Of a stretch of 23,427 nucleotides of DNA, positions 8,168 through 15,438 are shown piece by piece. Source of the stretch: JBBTUF01 sp038063855 (lineage in GTDB: Bacteria; Patescibacteriota; Minisyncoccia; Ryanbacterales; GWA2-47-10b); NCBI GenBank assembly GCA_038063855.1, contig JBBTUF010000005.1, forward strand, positions 1-23,427. Reading direction: 5' to 3'. Made by a program: the position numbers and the translations under genes. The notes beneath the pieces were generated by a model that searched no databases, was not told the DNA's origin, and saw only the letters and a program-made list of their open reading frames with translations. Numbering within the stretch: the stretch's first letter is position 1; every line of letters starts with the position of its first letter.

Positions 8168-8196
8168 TATATAGCACAAGTTTAGATATTGCTAAA
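8168..8196 (-). promoter_or_regulatory. Possible promoter of the methyltransferase-GT2 pair
   Basis: On the minus strand TTTAGC (8196-8191), a 17-base spacer and TATATA (8173-8168) precede the ATG at 8158 by only nine bases, so any message would be nearly leaderless. The -35 box is weak. It lies beside the divergent promoter of the GNAT gene. Confidence 0.3.
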
Positions 8197-8206
8197 TACA
8201 ATGGTA

Positions 8207-8235
8207 TTGACAGGATAGATAAAAGCTGATATAAA
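8207..8235 (+). promoter_or_regulatory. Sigma-70-type promoter of the GNAT gene
   Basis: A perfect TTGACA (8207-8212), a 17-base spacer and TATAAA (8230-8235) give a near-consensus promoter. Transcription would begin near 8242. The leader ends in a strong ribosome binding site, AAGGAGG (8259-8265), four bases before the ATG at 8270. Confidence 0.85.
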
Positions 8236-8269
8236 GTCATTAGTTCTTTTTTAGGTACAAGGAGGAGAA

Positions 8270-8710
8270 ATGCGAGATATCGTAATTAAGAGAATCGATG
8301 TTACGACGCAAGCATTCTTCAAGGCAACTCGCAGTATGCTTGCCGAGCTCTATCCTGGACAACCGCAGCTCGACCGAGTTTCATTCGACAGAGTCATGGC
8401 GGACGGTGGAGTAGAGTTACACATTGCATGTGTAGATAACGTCACTGCAGGGATGGCATCTCTTGTGCACGTGCGGAAGCTCGGTGGTCATGTTTGTATG
8501 ATCGAAGATGTATTTGTATTGCCAGCTTTTAGAAGTTTTGGAGTTGGCAGTGCATTGAATGAAGTACTCTGTCAGTTGGCAAAGAAATACGGCTCTTCGT
8601 TTGTCGATGTTTTGACTCGCAGGCCGGATGCTCGGGCATTTTATCTGCGTTGTGGCTTCGAAGACAAAGATAAAAATCGGCCTCACTTTGCTCTTAGGAG
8701 ATATCTTTGA
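8270..8710 (+). CDS. GNAT-family N-acetyltransferase
   Basis: This 146-residue protein matches the GNAT fold in length and motifs. The acetyl-CoA pyrophosphate loop is R88-x-x-G91-x-G93 (FRSFGVGSAL) following the beta strand MIEDVFVLP (77-85), and the C-terminal motif is ARAFYLRCGFE (121-131). It would transfer an acetyl group from acetyl-CoA to an amine of a small molecule or protein; the acceptor cannot be predicted. The gene is a self-contained unit, with a consensus promoter, a very strong ribosome binding site and an almost ideal terminator, and does not overlap any neighbour. It may have no link to polysaccharide synthesis. An N-acyl step on an amino sugar is possible but is not supported by anything beyond location. 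Confidence 0.88.
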   Translation: MRDIVIKRIDVTTQAFFKATRSMLAELYPGQPQLDRVSFDRVMADGGVELHIACVDNVTAGMASLVHVRKLGGHVCMIEDVFVLPAFRSFGVGSALNEVLCQLAKKYGSSFVDVLTRRPDARAFYLRCGFEDKDKNRPHFALRRYL

Positions 8711-8734
8711 ATACGCACCGCGTTAGATCTATAT

Positions 8735-8775
8735 AATGACCACTACAACAGGAGTGTTGTAGTGGTCATTTTTTT
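8735..8775 (+). terminator. Rho-independent terminator of the GNAT gene
   Basis: A perfect 15-bp stem pairs AATGACCACTACAAC (8735-8749) with GTTGTAGTGGTCATT (8756-8770) around a six-base loop (AGGAGT). It is followed by a T run to 8775. It is one of the strongest hairpins in the window. Confidence 0.93.
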
Positions 8776-8776
8776 A

Positions 8777-8805
8777 TTTACAATAACTGATATCTGATGT
8801 ATGCT
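8777..8805 (+). promoter_or_regulatory. Probable promoter of the epimerase-aminotransferase run
   Basis: TTTACA (8777-8782), a 17-base spacer and TATGCT (8800-8805) directly follow the GNAT terminator. The upstream ATG of the epimerase frame (8797) lies across the -10 box, which argues for the downstream ATG at 8842. A second -10-like TATTGT is at 8811-8816. Confidence 0.4.
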
Positions 8806-8841
8806 TTTTCTATTGTATGCAGGCTTATAGCTATTAAAGAA

Positions 8842-9846
8842 ATGAATGATCAGATCAAAGAAAAAAAACAAACTGTCTTTATAACCGGTGGGCTTGGGTT
8901 TATCGGCTCAGTTGTGTGTCAGAGATTTTTGGACGCAGGATATCGCGTTGTTGTTTATGATGCGTTGAAAACTTATGTTTCACCGCTTGTCGATAAAAAT
9001 TATACAACATACCTTGCTCATCGGTATAGAAAGCTCGAAGGGAAGGTTGAGGTGATTCAGGGAGAAGTGCAAGATTATTTTAAGTTGCGTGATGCAATTT
9101 TAAGCACTGAACCTAATATCATTGTTCATCTTGCAGCTCTTCCTATTTCTGACCTTTCAGATAAATATTCTCATGAAGCGGTTGCTGCGATATACAATGG
9201 CACGCATAATATTCTCGAATCTATAAAAGATCGCCCGATTCAAAAATTTGTACTTGCTTCTTCAAGTATGGTGTACGGCGATTTTCAATATAGACCCTGC
9301 GATGAAAAGCATTCTACTAATCCGACAGGCGTGTATGGTGTTACTAAACTTGGGGCAGAGCAACTGACGCAAATGTATGCGAGACGGTATAAATTGCAAT
9401 ATGCAATCATCCGACCCTCAGCAGTATACGGTCCCACCGATTGTAATCGACGAGTAACGCAGATTTTTTTAGAAAATGCTATATATGGCAAGCCGATCGT
9501 GCTTCATGGCGGAGGAAAGTCTGAGCTTGATTTTACGTATGTGGAAGATACGGCACAGGGTATTTTTCTTGCAGCAACAGAAGATGCGTCAAATGGCGAG
9601 ATCTTTAATATCACTTACGGTCAGGGGCGTAGTTTAATGGATCTTGCAACATTAGTGAGACAGTATTTTCCGAATGCAGAAATTGTTGTCAAAGAAGTTG
9701 CCGAGGACGAACGTCGTCCTGCACGAGGTACGATGGATATTTCCAAAGCGCGTAGCCTGTTAGGATACAATCCTCGATTTTCTCTGGAAGAAGGAATGAA
9801 ACATTACGTTGCATTTCTCACAAATCTTCATGGAGAAAAAATTTAA
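8842..9846 (+). CDS. NAD(P)-dependent epimerase/dehydratase (extended SDR)
   Basis: This is a 334-residue extended short-chain dehydrogenase of the nucleotide-sugar epimerase group. It shows the NAD-binding TGGLGFIGS (15-23), a catalytic serine region LASSSMVYG (138-146), the catalytic pair Y165-x3-K169 (VYGVTK) and the usual RPSAVYGP (191-198). The frame extends upstream to an ATG at 8797, but that lies over the likely -10 box, so I chose 8842; there is no clear ribosome binding site. It would epimerise, dehydrate or reduce a nucleotide sugar in the cytoplasm, perhaps UDP- or GDP-linked. It overlaps the next gene, a sugar aminotransferase, by 17 bases, so the two probably act in one pathway. 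Which sugar is made is unknown. Confidence 0.85.
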   Translation: MNDQIKEKKQTVFITGGLGFIGSVVCQRFLDAGYRVVVYDALKTYVSPLVDKNYTTYLAHRYRKLEGKVEVIQGEVQDYFKLRDAILSTEPNIIVHLAALPISDLSDKYSHEAVAAIYNGTHNILESIKDRPIQKFVLASSSMVYGDFQYRPCDEKHSTNPTGVYGVTKLGAEQLTQMYARRYKLQYAIIRPSAVYGPTDCNRRVTQIFLENAIYGKPIVLHGGGKSELDFTYVEDTAQGIFLAATEDASNGEIFNITYGQGRSLMDLATLVRQYFPNAEIVVKEVAEDERRPARGTMDISKARSLLGYNPRFSLEEGMKHYVAFLTNLHGEKI

Positions 9847-10978
9847 TATTCCACTTTGTCGCCCAGCGTTTGATGAAAGTGAAGTGCGTGCTGTCACGGA
9901 TGTACTTCATTCGGGGTGGGTTGCTCATGGAACAAAAAATAAAGAATTCGAAAAATTGCTGCGAGATTTTCTTCATGTTAAAGGAGTAGTTCTCGTAAAT
10001 TCGTGCGCATCTGCGCTCGAGGCCGCGTTGGTATGCCTTGATATCACGGGCGAAATATTAATGCCGAGTTTTACAATGTCGGCGAGTGCCAACGCGGTTG
10101 TACGAGCAGGCGCTACGCCAGTTTTTTGTGATGTTTCCTGGGAGAGTGGCAATATTGATCCGGCTTGTCTCGAGGAAAATATTACTCCACGCACTCAAGC
10201 AATTATGGTTGTTCATTTTGCAGGACAGCCCTGCGACATGGATCCAATTCTTGCCATTGCAAAAAAATATAAACTAAAAGTCATTGAAGATTCCGCAGAA
10301 TGTATTGGGGGACTTTATCATAATGCACCAGCAGGTTCATTCGGGAATGTAAGTTGTTTCTCTTTTTGGGCTACAAAGAATATTACAACGGGAGAAGGAG
10401 GTGCGATTGCAAGTAATGATGAAGCGTTTATTGCGAGAGTGCGAGCATTTATTGCACACGGTATCGCAAGCCAAACACACGAACGTCATGGTTTTGTGCG
10501 CCCATGGGAGCGGGACTCGATTATGGCTGGTGTAAATTATCGCATGAGCGATATCGCTGCGACGATTGGTGTCGAACAAATGAAAAAAATTGAGAATCTC
10601 AATACGATACGCAGAAAAAAATCTGAGAGACTCATTCGAGGGCTTGTGGGAATCCAAGGTATTGATTTGCCATCGGTACCCGAAGGTTTTGTCTCGGCGT
10701 GGCAGATGTTTGTTATTAAGATTAACCCGACGATTCGTGATGAGTTTGTATTGAAATTGCGCGAAATGGGTATTGGTGCGAGCGTTCATTTTGATCCGCC
10801 AGTGCACACTCAGACATTTTATAAAAAATATGCTTCACGAAAGCCCTTATCAATAACAGAAAAGCTTGCGAAAAGTGTTGTAACGTTACCGATGTTTCCA
10901 GGGCTCACGGATGAAGAAGTAGACTACATGATTTCGTGTATCAAATCCGTAATGAGTTTGTTAGTTGACACGCCTTGA
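9830..10978 (+). CDS. DegT/DnrJ/EryC1/StrS-family sugar aminotransferase
   Basis: This is a PLP-dependent aminotransferase of 382 residues from the ATG at 9830; a TTG at 9809 in the same frame is less likely. It carries the fold's landmarks: SGWVAHGTKNKEFE (28-41), the PLP-holding aspartate D154 in IEDSAECIGG (152-161) and the lysine K183 in FWATKNITTGEGGA (179-192) that forms the Schiff base with PLP. It would convert a nucleotide-linked keto sugar to an amino sugar, for example a GDP-4-keto-6-deoxymannose to a perosamine-type product if fed by Gmd from the far end of the window; that link is my inference. Its start overlaps the epimerase by 17 bases and a GT2 gene follows. Confidence 0.9.
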   Translation: MEKKFNIPLCRPAFDESEVRAVTDVLHSGWVAHGTKNKEFEKLLRDFLHVKGVVLVNSCASALEAALVCLDITGEILMPSFTMSASANAVVRAGATPVFCDVSWESGNIDPACLEENITPRTQAIMVVHFAGQPCDMDPILAIAKKYKLKVIEDSAECIGGLYHNAPAGSFGNVSCFSFWATKNITTGEGGAIASNDEAFIARVRAFIAHGIASQTHERHGFVRPWERDSIMAGVNYRMSDIAATIGVEQMKKIENLNTIRRKKSERLIRGLVGIQGIDLPSVPEGFVSAWQMFVIKINPTIRDEFVLKLREMGIGASVHFDPPVHTQTFYKKYASRKPLSITEKLAKSVVTLPMFPGLTDEEVDYMISCIKSVMSLLVDTP

Positions 10979-11002
10979 ATCTTCTTGGTTTTCTGGTATT
11001 TT
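10975..11002 (+). promoter_or_regulatory. Possible extended -10 promoter before the first DPM1-like GT2 gene
   Basis: TTGAAT (10975-10980), a 16-base spacer and TATTTT (10997-11002) preceded by TGG form a weak promoter. It would start transcription close to the ATG at 11010. No Shine-Dalgarno sequence is seen there. The site overlaps the end of the aminotransferase gene. Confidence 0.33.
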
Positions 11003-11009
11003 TCAAAGC

Positions 11010-11933
11010 ATGGAGCGCCCAGAAATTTCAGTAGTAGTGCCTCTTTTTAACGAGGAGCGAACAGTTGAAACTCTCTACGAAAGACTCAATACAGTATTGA
11101 TCAAGCTCGGGAAATCATTTGAGATCATTTTTGTTGATGATAGTTCTACAGATGGCACTCGAAAGGCGCTTTCGAAACTTTCTGCTCGGAATATTTTTCT
11201 GCGACGTAATTATGGTCAGTTTATAGCTATGGTAACTGGTATACGTCAGGCGAAAGGCAGGGTCGTTATCACCATGGATGGAGATCTTGAAAATGATCCA
11301 GAAGATATTCCAGCTTTTCTTGTAAAACTCACCGAAGGGTTTGATGTAGTGAGTGGCTGGCGACGTGATCGTTGGAAAGGTCAGCCATTTACCAGGCGTA
11401 TTCCTTCACACACAGCAAGCGCTTTTATTTCATATGTTACGGGTGTAAAGCTTCACGACTACGGATGTAATATGAAGGCATATCGTCGAGAGATTCTTGA
11501 CCGCATGCACTTTGCTGTATATATGCAACGCATGATTGCTGCGTATGCTGCGCGTGAGGGGGCGCGTGTTGCAGAAATCCCAGTGCGTTTTGAGCCGCGC
11601 AAATTTGGAAAATCAAATTATGGATTGTTGCGAACCTTTAAAGTTTTTCTTGATGCGCTTACATTCCATTTTTTTTATAACTATTCTCGTCGCCCAATGC
11701 ATTTTTTTGGCGGGGTTGGGTTTTGGAGTTTTTTCCTAGCCGGTGTTGCAGCACTCTGGGCGCTCTGTCTAAAAATCTTTCAAAATGTCAGTTTAATTCG
11801 TACTCCATTGCCGTTGGTATTTGTATTTTTAACAATCGTCGGACTTCTCTTTATTTTAATGGGGTTACTCGCAGAGTTTATAGGTCGTCATGCTCCGCTC
11901 GATGTAGAGTTTTATGAGGAAGGCAAGGAATGA
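11010..11933 (+). CDS. GT2 polyprenyl-phosphate sugar synthase-like (DPM1/GtrB/ArnC type), membrane-anchored
   Basis: The 307-residue protein (from the ATG at 11010) begins with ISVVVPLFNEERTV (6-19), has the donor-binding VDDSSTDGT (42-50), the metal motif MDGDLENDPED (89-99; D90, D92) and RKFGKSNYGLLRTF (197-210), which is characteristic of dolichol/undecaprenyl-phosphate sugar synthases. Two membrane segments at the C-terminus (about 231-258 and 267-292) resemble GtrB and ArnC. It would move a sugar from a nucleotide donor onto undecaprenyl phosphate on the inner face of the membrane. It is followed by a methyltransferase (ATGA overlap), a LAB_N small protein and an ArnT-like transferase, a set consistent with one route for decorating a surface target. 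The longer upstream TTG frame is disfavoured. Confidence 0.85.
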   Translation: MERPEISVVVPLFNEERTVETLYERLNTVLIKLGKSFEIIFVDDSSTDGTRKALSKLSARNIFLRRNYGQFIAMVTGIRQAKGRVVITMDGDLENDPEDIPAFLVKLTEGFDVVSGWRRDRWKGQPFTRRIPSHTASAFISYVTGVKLHDYGCNMKAYRREILDRMHFAVYMQRMIAAYAAREGARVAEIPVRFEPRKFGKSNYGLLRTFKVFLDALTFHFFYNYSRRPMHFFGGVGFWSFFLAGVAALWALCLKIFQNVSLIRTPLPLVFVFLTIVGLLFILMGLLAEFIGRHAPLDVEFYEEGKE

Positions 11934-12637
11934 ACGCACTCGAAGAGTTTCAAAGTCGGGATTTTTTGCGAGATTACCGCGCTCGTGTATTGTTTTCGAT
12001 GGTGCCAAGGGGTCAATCTCTTTTTGATCTTGGGTCTGGTAATGGTGTTATAGCAGAATTTTTGAAAGGAAGATTTAATAAAATAGTTCTTACTGACAAT
12101 TCTCAGATTCTTGTTGACCAGCTTCAAGAAAAATTTAAAGATCGGTTTGATGTTGAGGTGCGTCTTGCCGATGCAAATATTCTTGAGCCGGTAGGATTAT
12201 TTGATGTTATTACAGCATGCGATATTCTAGAACATATTGAGGGCGGTGCTTTATGTCTCGATAGATGTAGAGTGATGCTCGCTCCTCGCGGAAGTATGTT
12301 TATTTCTGTACCAGCATTCCCACTGTTATATGGTTTACGTGATAAAAAGTATGGGCATCTGAGACGATATAGAAAACGCGAGCTACGAAGGTTGCTCGAA
12401 GACGCAGGTTTTCAAATAGATACTATCTATTATTGGAATTTTATTGGATTTTTTCCGTACTTGATAAGTGAAAAAATATTCAAGAAATCACTTATTGCTC
12501 CTGCTCGTTCGTATAAAAAGAAAAGTATTGTGAAGAATGCCATTAATACAATCCTTTACTTTCTTTTACGAATCGAAAGCCATATTCCGTTACCTTTTGG
12601 TCTCACATTAATTGTTATTGCGAAAAAACGAAAATAA
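11930..12637 (+). CDS. Class I SAM-dependent methyltransferase
   Basis: This 235-residue protein has SAM motif I SLFDLGSGNGVIA (30-42), the acidic motif II region VLTDNS (53-58), VITACDILEHIEGG (93-106) and the YGHLRRYRKRELRRLLEDAG stretch (141-160) seen in many Methyltransf_11/12-type enzymes of glycan loci. A hydrophobic C-terminal region (about 170-182 and 210-230) could touch the membrane. Its ATG overlaps the GT2 stop (ATGA), and only six bases separate it from the LAB_N gene. It probably methylates a sugar or a lipid-linked intermediate made by the neighbouring GT2; the position is unknown. Confidence 0.85.
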   Translation: MNALEEFQSRDFLRDYRARVLFSMVPRGQSLFDLGSGNGVIAEFLKGRFNKIVLTDNSQILVDQLQEKFKDRFDVEVRLADANILEPVGLFDVITACDILEHIEGGALCLDRCRVMLAPRGSMFISVPAFPLLYGLRDKKYGHLRRYRKRELRRLLEDAGFQIDTIYYWNFIGFFPYLISEKIFKKSLIAPARSYKKKSIVKNAINTILYFLLRIESHIPLPFGLTLIVIAKKRK

Positions 12638-12643
12638 TTACAT

Positions 12644-12919
12644 ATGCGTATTGATTATTGGCTTCTTTTTGGGTTCTTCGCTCAGTTTTTATTTTTTCTG
12701 CGCTTTTTAGTTCAATGGATTTATTCTGAATATCACAAGAAAACTGTTGTGCCGATATATTTTTGGTATCTTAGTTTGATGGGTTCCGTCGCGATAATGA
12801 TATATGCATATCATCTTAAGGATCCCGTATTTTTTATTGGGCAAGTGTTTGTATTTTTTATTTATTGGCGTAATCTATATTTAGCTAAACGCCATGAAGG
12901 GGAAAATGAAATTATTTAA
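12644..12919 (+). CDS. LAB_N domain small membrane protein
   Basis: This 91-residue protein matches the N-terminal domain of lipid-A-disaccharide synthase (LAB_N) but has no LpxB catalytic part. Visible landmarks are RFLVQWIYSE (20-29), VVPIYFWYLSL (35-45), DPVFFIGQ (60-67) and YWRNLYL (74-80). It has about three membrane helices and resembles small drug-resistance-like flippases such as ArnE/ArnF. Lying between a GT2 and an ArnT-like gene, it plausibly flips or helps transfer the polyprenyl-phosphate sugar; this is inference. Its start has no clear ribosome binding site, and its end overlaps the next gene by 26 bases (if that one starts at 12894). The domain assignment is confident from the motifs. 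Confidence 0.85.
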   Translation: MRIDYWLLFGFFAQFLFFLRFLVQWIYSEYHKKTVVPIYFWYLSLMGSVAIMIYAYHLKDPVFFIGQVFVFFIYWRNLYLAKRHEGENEII

Positions 12920-14639
12920 AAGATTGGCTGCGGTTTCTGATACGCAAATATTTATTGCATGTTTTTGTGTTGCAATAACGCTTTCAATATTAGCTTTTCC
13001 ACATACACTTGTTGGTGGCGATGAGGGCAGGTATGTCCTTGATGCAATGAGGTTTGGACGTGGAGAAATCCCTGTTGCCGATTGGTCAACGCGAACACCT
13101 ATTCTTTTGGCGTTAATATTTGTATTTACGAAAATTCTTGGTGCGTCCCTTTTTGTATTTCGGCTGCCAATTCTTATTTTATCGGCGTTATCTGCAGGTG
13201 CTCTTTTCTTGCTTGGTAAAGAGCTTTTTAATAAGAAAATTGGATTGCTCGCATCAATGCTTTTTGCATTCAATCCGTATACTTTATGGGCTGGGCAGAT
13301 TATAAAAAGTGAAATCATGACCATTTTTTTCAGTATCTTGTCAGTATTATTTCTTGTGCGCGGTTTGCGCCTTGAAAAGAACTATCTCATATTTTTATCG
13401 GGGCTACTCATTGGGCTTGGATTTATAGAGCGACTTTCCATTCTTGCGATGTGTGTAGTTGCCACCAGCGTGATAATTATTTGTACGAGATCCGCAAAAA
13501 AAGCTTTTTCAAGGGTTTTTATTTTTGGAGTAGGAGGGCTAATTGGATTTCTGCCAATTTTTTTATGGATTTCATATCATAATTTTTCAAGAGCTTTTGA
13601 TTTATGGTTTGGTTTTGCCGTTCAAATAATATCAGAAGAACGAAGAGGCTATAGCCCGAATGCAGCTCCCACATATGACACGTATCAATTATTAAGAGCC
13701 TGGGCTCTTGCTTTCGTAGAAGATTTAGCAGTCGAGGGGTGGGCGCTTTTTAGCGGTTTTGTTGTTTTTTTATTGGGCGCTGTGCAAGTTTTTATCTCCG
13801 ACAAAAAACACACTGTGAGACTTTTGATTCTTTTGGCAATCGTTGGAACATTTTCAGGGGCTCTTATTGGTCACGCAGGTTTGATATATCATAAAGGATT
13901 TTTTAGACCGTACGTATTTCTTTTTATGGCGATATTCTCAATTGCTCTCATTTTATTATTTATACATCTTGTGATTATAAAAAATCTTTTTACTGATAAT
14001 TTTAAAAATTTTAAAAAGGAGATAGCTGCTATACTTATATGGATAGCGAGCTACATAATTGCGTATACATTTTGGAGGCCGGGGTATATACGGGAGTTTA
14101 TTCCACCAATGACTTTGGGGGTTGCACTTGTTTTTTATTCTTTGCCATGGGGACAATGTAAGTCCCGAACAGCGAGTTTCACAGTGATTATTGGGCTTGT
14201 TTGTGGGTTATATGGAACGTCAGTAGCTTGGTATGCGGATCCGCGCACTGGTGGATGGTGGTGGACTCACGAAACAATAAATGATGCAGCGTCTTTCATT
14301 CATGATCACACAAAAGATGACGAGAAAGTTTTTACGGCGAATGCTCTTCCAGTTGTGATTGCAAAAAGACGGGTTTTTTCAGATCTTAATTCATATAGCA
14401 TGCTTTTTGCTGTCACAGATAATGATCATTGGGCATCTTTTCCTTCTCCGAATGAAGTTTTAGCCGAATTACATAAAAATCCACCAAGTTATGTCATTGT
14501 TGATAACAGAATGAAGCGTGATTTGTACAAACCACACCCAGCGTTTGAAAAGTTTGTCGCAGAAAATTATAGGCAAGTTATTTCGTATGGATCTGGATTG
14601 GGTAAAACTGATATTTGGGAGAAGAAGTCAGAATTATGA
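12894..14639 (+). CDS. GT39-like (ArnT/PMT_2 type) integral-membrane glycosyltransferase
   Basis: This 581-residue protein has about ten or more hydrophobic segments. The first extracytoplasmic loop carries the acidic motif GGDEGRY (41-47; D43, E44), followed by WSTRTPI (64-70), as in ArnT and protein O-mannosyltransferases; the aspartate is catalytic in that family. A soluble C-terminal domain begins near 440 (WWWTHETINDAAS). It would transfer a sugar from a polyprenyl-phosphate donor to a target on the outer face of the membrane. The ATG at 12894 overlaps LAB_N; an ATG at 12906 is an alternative, since the purine run before it may be a ribosome binding site. The GT2 two genes upstream of LAB_N is its likely donor maker. 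The acceptor is unknown. Confidence 0.85.
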   Translation: MKGKMKLFKRLAAVSDTQIFIACFCVAITLSILAFPHTLVGGDEGRYVLDAMRFGRGEIPVADWSTRTPILLALIFVFTKILGASLFVFRLPILILSALSAGALFLLGKELFNKKIGLLASMLFAFNPYTLWAGQIIKSEIMTIFFSILSVLFLVRGLRLEKNYLIFLSGLLIGLGFIERLSILAMCVVATSVIIICTRSAKKAFSRVFIFGVGGLIGFLPIFLWISYHNFSRAFDLWFGFAVQIISEERRGYSPNAAPTYDTYQLLRAWALAFVEDLAVEGWALFSGFVVFLLGAVQVFISDKKHTVRLLILLAIVGTFSGALIGHAGLIYHKGFFRPYVFLFMAIFSIALILLFIHLVIIKNLFTDNFKNFKKEIAAILIWIASYIIAYTFWRPGYIREFIPPMTLGVALVFYSLPWGQCKSRTASFTVIIGLVCGLYGTSVAWYADPRTGGWWWTHETINDAASFIHDHTKDDEKVFTANALPVVIAKRRVFSDLNSYSMLFAVTDNDHWASFPSPNEVLAELHKNPPSYVIVDNRMKRDLYKPHPAFEKFVAENYRQVISYGSGLGKTDIWEKKSEL

Positions 14640-15370
14640 AAGATTATCGGCTTTCTCATCTTGAGGTTAGAAAAAGTAAAAATTATGATCAGTTAATATA
14701 TAAGAAAGGATCATATGACGATTTAATATGGCAAGCAGAAAAACCAGTTCTATCCTATGAGATTCAGCGATTAAAGAAAAGAATAGAGCAGATTTTTTAT
14801 TTGGATTTTGGATGTGGAACGGGTCGTATTCTTAAATTTTTAGAGACAAAGGTTTATGAATCGCTTGGCGTTGATATATCTGAATCGATGATAGCGCTTG
14901 CTCGAGCGAAAGGAGTTCGATCTCCGATGATCGTTGGTGATATAACCCGAGAAGATACTCTTGGTTCAAGAAAATTTCATCTCATTACTGCATTTCGAGT
15001 GTTTCTTAATTCAGGGTCGGAATTCTCTCGACAAATGTTGCAAGTGCTCGTTCCGAAATTGGATTCAAAAGGGGTATTTATTTTTAACATGCATGGAAAT
15101 ATTTGGAGTTATAGATTTTTTACGAAACTATGGTATTTGCTCCATGGTCGCACTCTTAATACGATTTCATTTTGGAGCGCAAAAAAATTAGCAGAAGATA
15201 ATGGATTAAAGCTTGTTCGATGGTATGGGTTTGGCTTCGTACCAAAAATTTTTTATAGAATTTTTGGTGCTCGAAATATGTATTTTCTCGATTCTATTAT
15301 TGCGAAAATTCCGTTTAGTAAATATTTTTTGTATAATTTGATTTTTGTATGTAAAAAAGTCAGTAAATAG
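14636..15370 (+). CDS. Class I SAM-dependent methyltransferase
   Basis: This 244-residue protein shows motif I FYLDFGCGTGRILKF (54-68), the acidic motif II residue D80 in VDISESM (79-85) and the post-motif FHLITAFRVF (114-123), which place it in the Methyltransf_25/11 group. The start at 14636 gives an ATGA overlap with the GT39-like gene and follows a purine-rich run (GGGAGAAGAAG). An ATG further up (14615) lies in that neighbour. It probably ends the operon that begins with the first DPM1-like GT2, and would methylate a sugar in the same product. A weak promoter-like site lies in the 68 bases before the next gene. Confidence 0.82.
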   Translation: MKDYRLSHLEVRKSKNYDQLIYKKGSYDDLIWQAEKPVLSYEIQRLKKRIEQIFYLDFGCGTGRILKFLETKVYESLGVDISESMIALARAKGVRSPMIVGDITREDTLGSRKFHLITAFRVFLNSGSEFSRQMLQVLVPKLDSKGVFIFNMHGNIWSYRFFTKLWYLLHGRTLNTISFWSAKKLAEDNGLKLVRWYGFGFVPKIFYRIFGARNMYFLDSIIAKIPFSKYFLYNLIFVCKKVSK

Positions 15371-15376
15371 TTTTTA

Positions 15377-15405
15377 TTGACGAAGTAAGTTTTGTGGGCT
15401 AAGTT
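15377..15405 (+). promoter_or_regulatory. Possible promoter of the PglE/PglD-like pair
   Basis: TTGACG (15377-15382), a 17-base spacer and the poorly matching TAAGTT (15400-15405) lie in the gap after the methyltransferase. A ribosome binding site AAGGAG (15428-15433) sits five bases before the ATG at 15439. The -35 is good, the -10 is weak. Confidence 0.38.
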
Positions 15406-15438
15406 TTTGTTAGACCGCAGCTTGAAAAAGGAGCCAGT

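Noticed and set aside
8779..8841. The upstream ATG at 8797 as the epimerase start
   Set aside because: It lies across the likely -10 box and adds residues ahead of the NAD-binding fold that are not needed; 8842 gives the usual family start.
10337..10807. A 156-codon open frame on the minus strand
   Set aside because: It is antisense to the DegT-family aminotransferase with its conserved lysine and aspartate motifs, and its translation is histidine- and arginine-rich without a recognisable fold.
10965..10970. A perfect TTGACA near the end of the aminotransferase gene
   Set aside because: No -10 box lies at 16-18 bases; the nearest good candidate is 26 bases away, so a weaker -35 (TTGAAT) was used for the promoter call.
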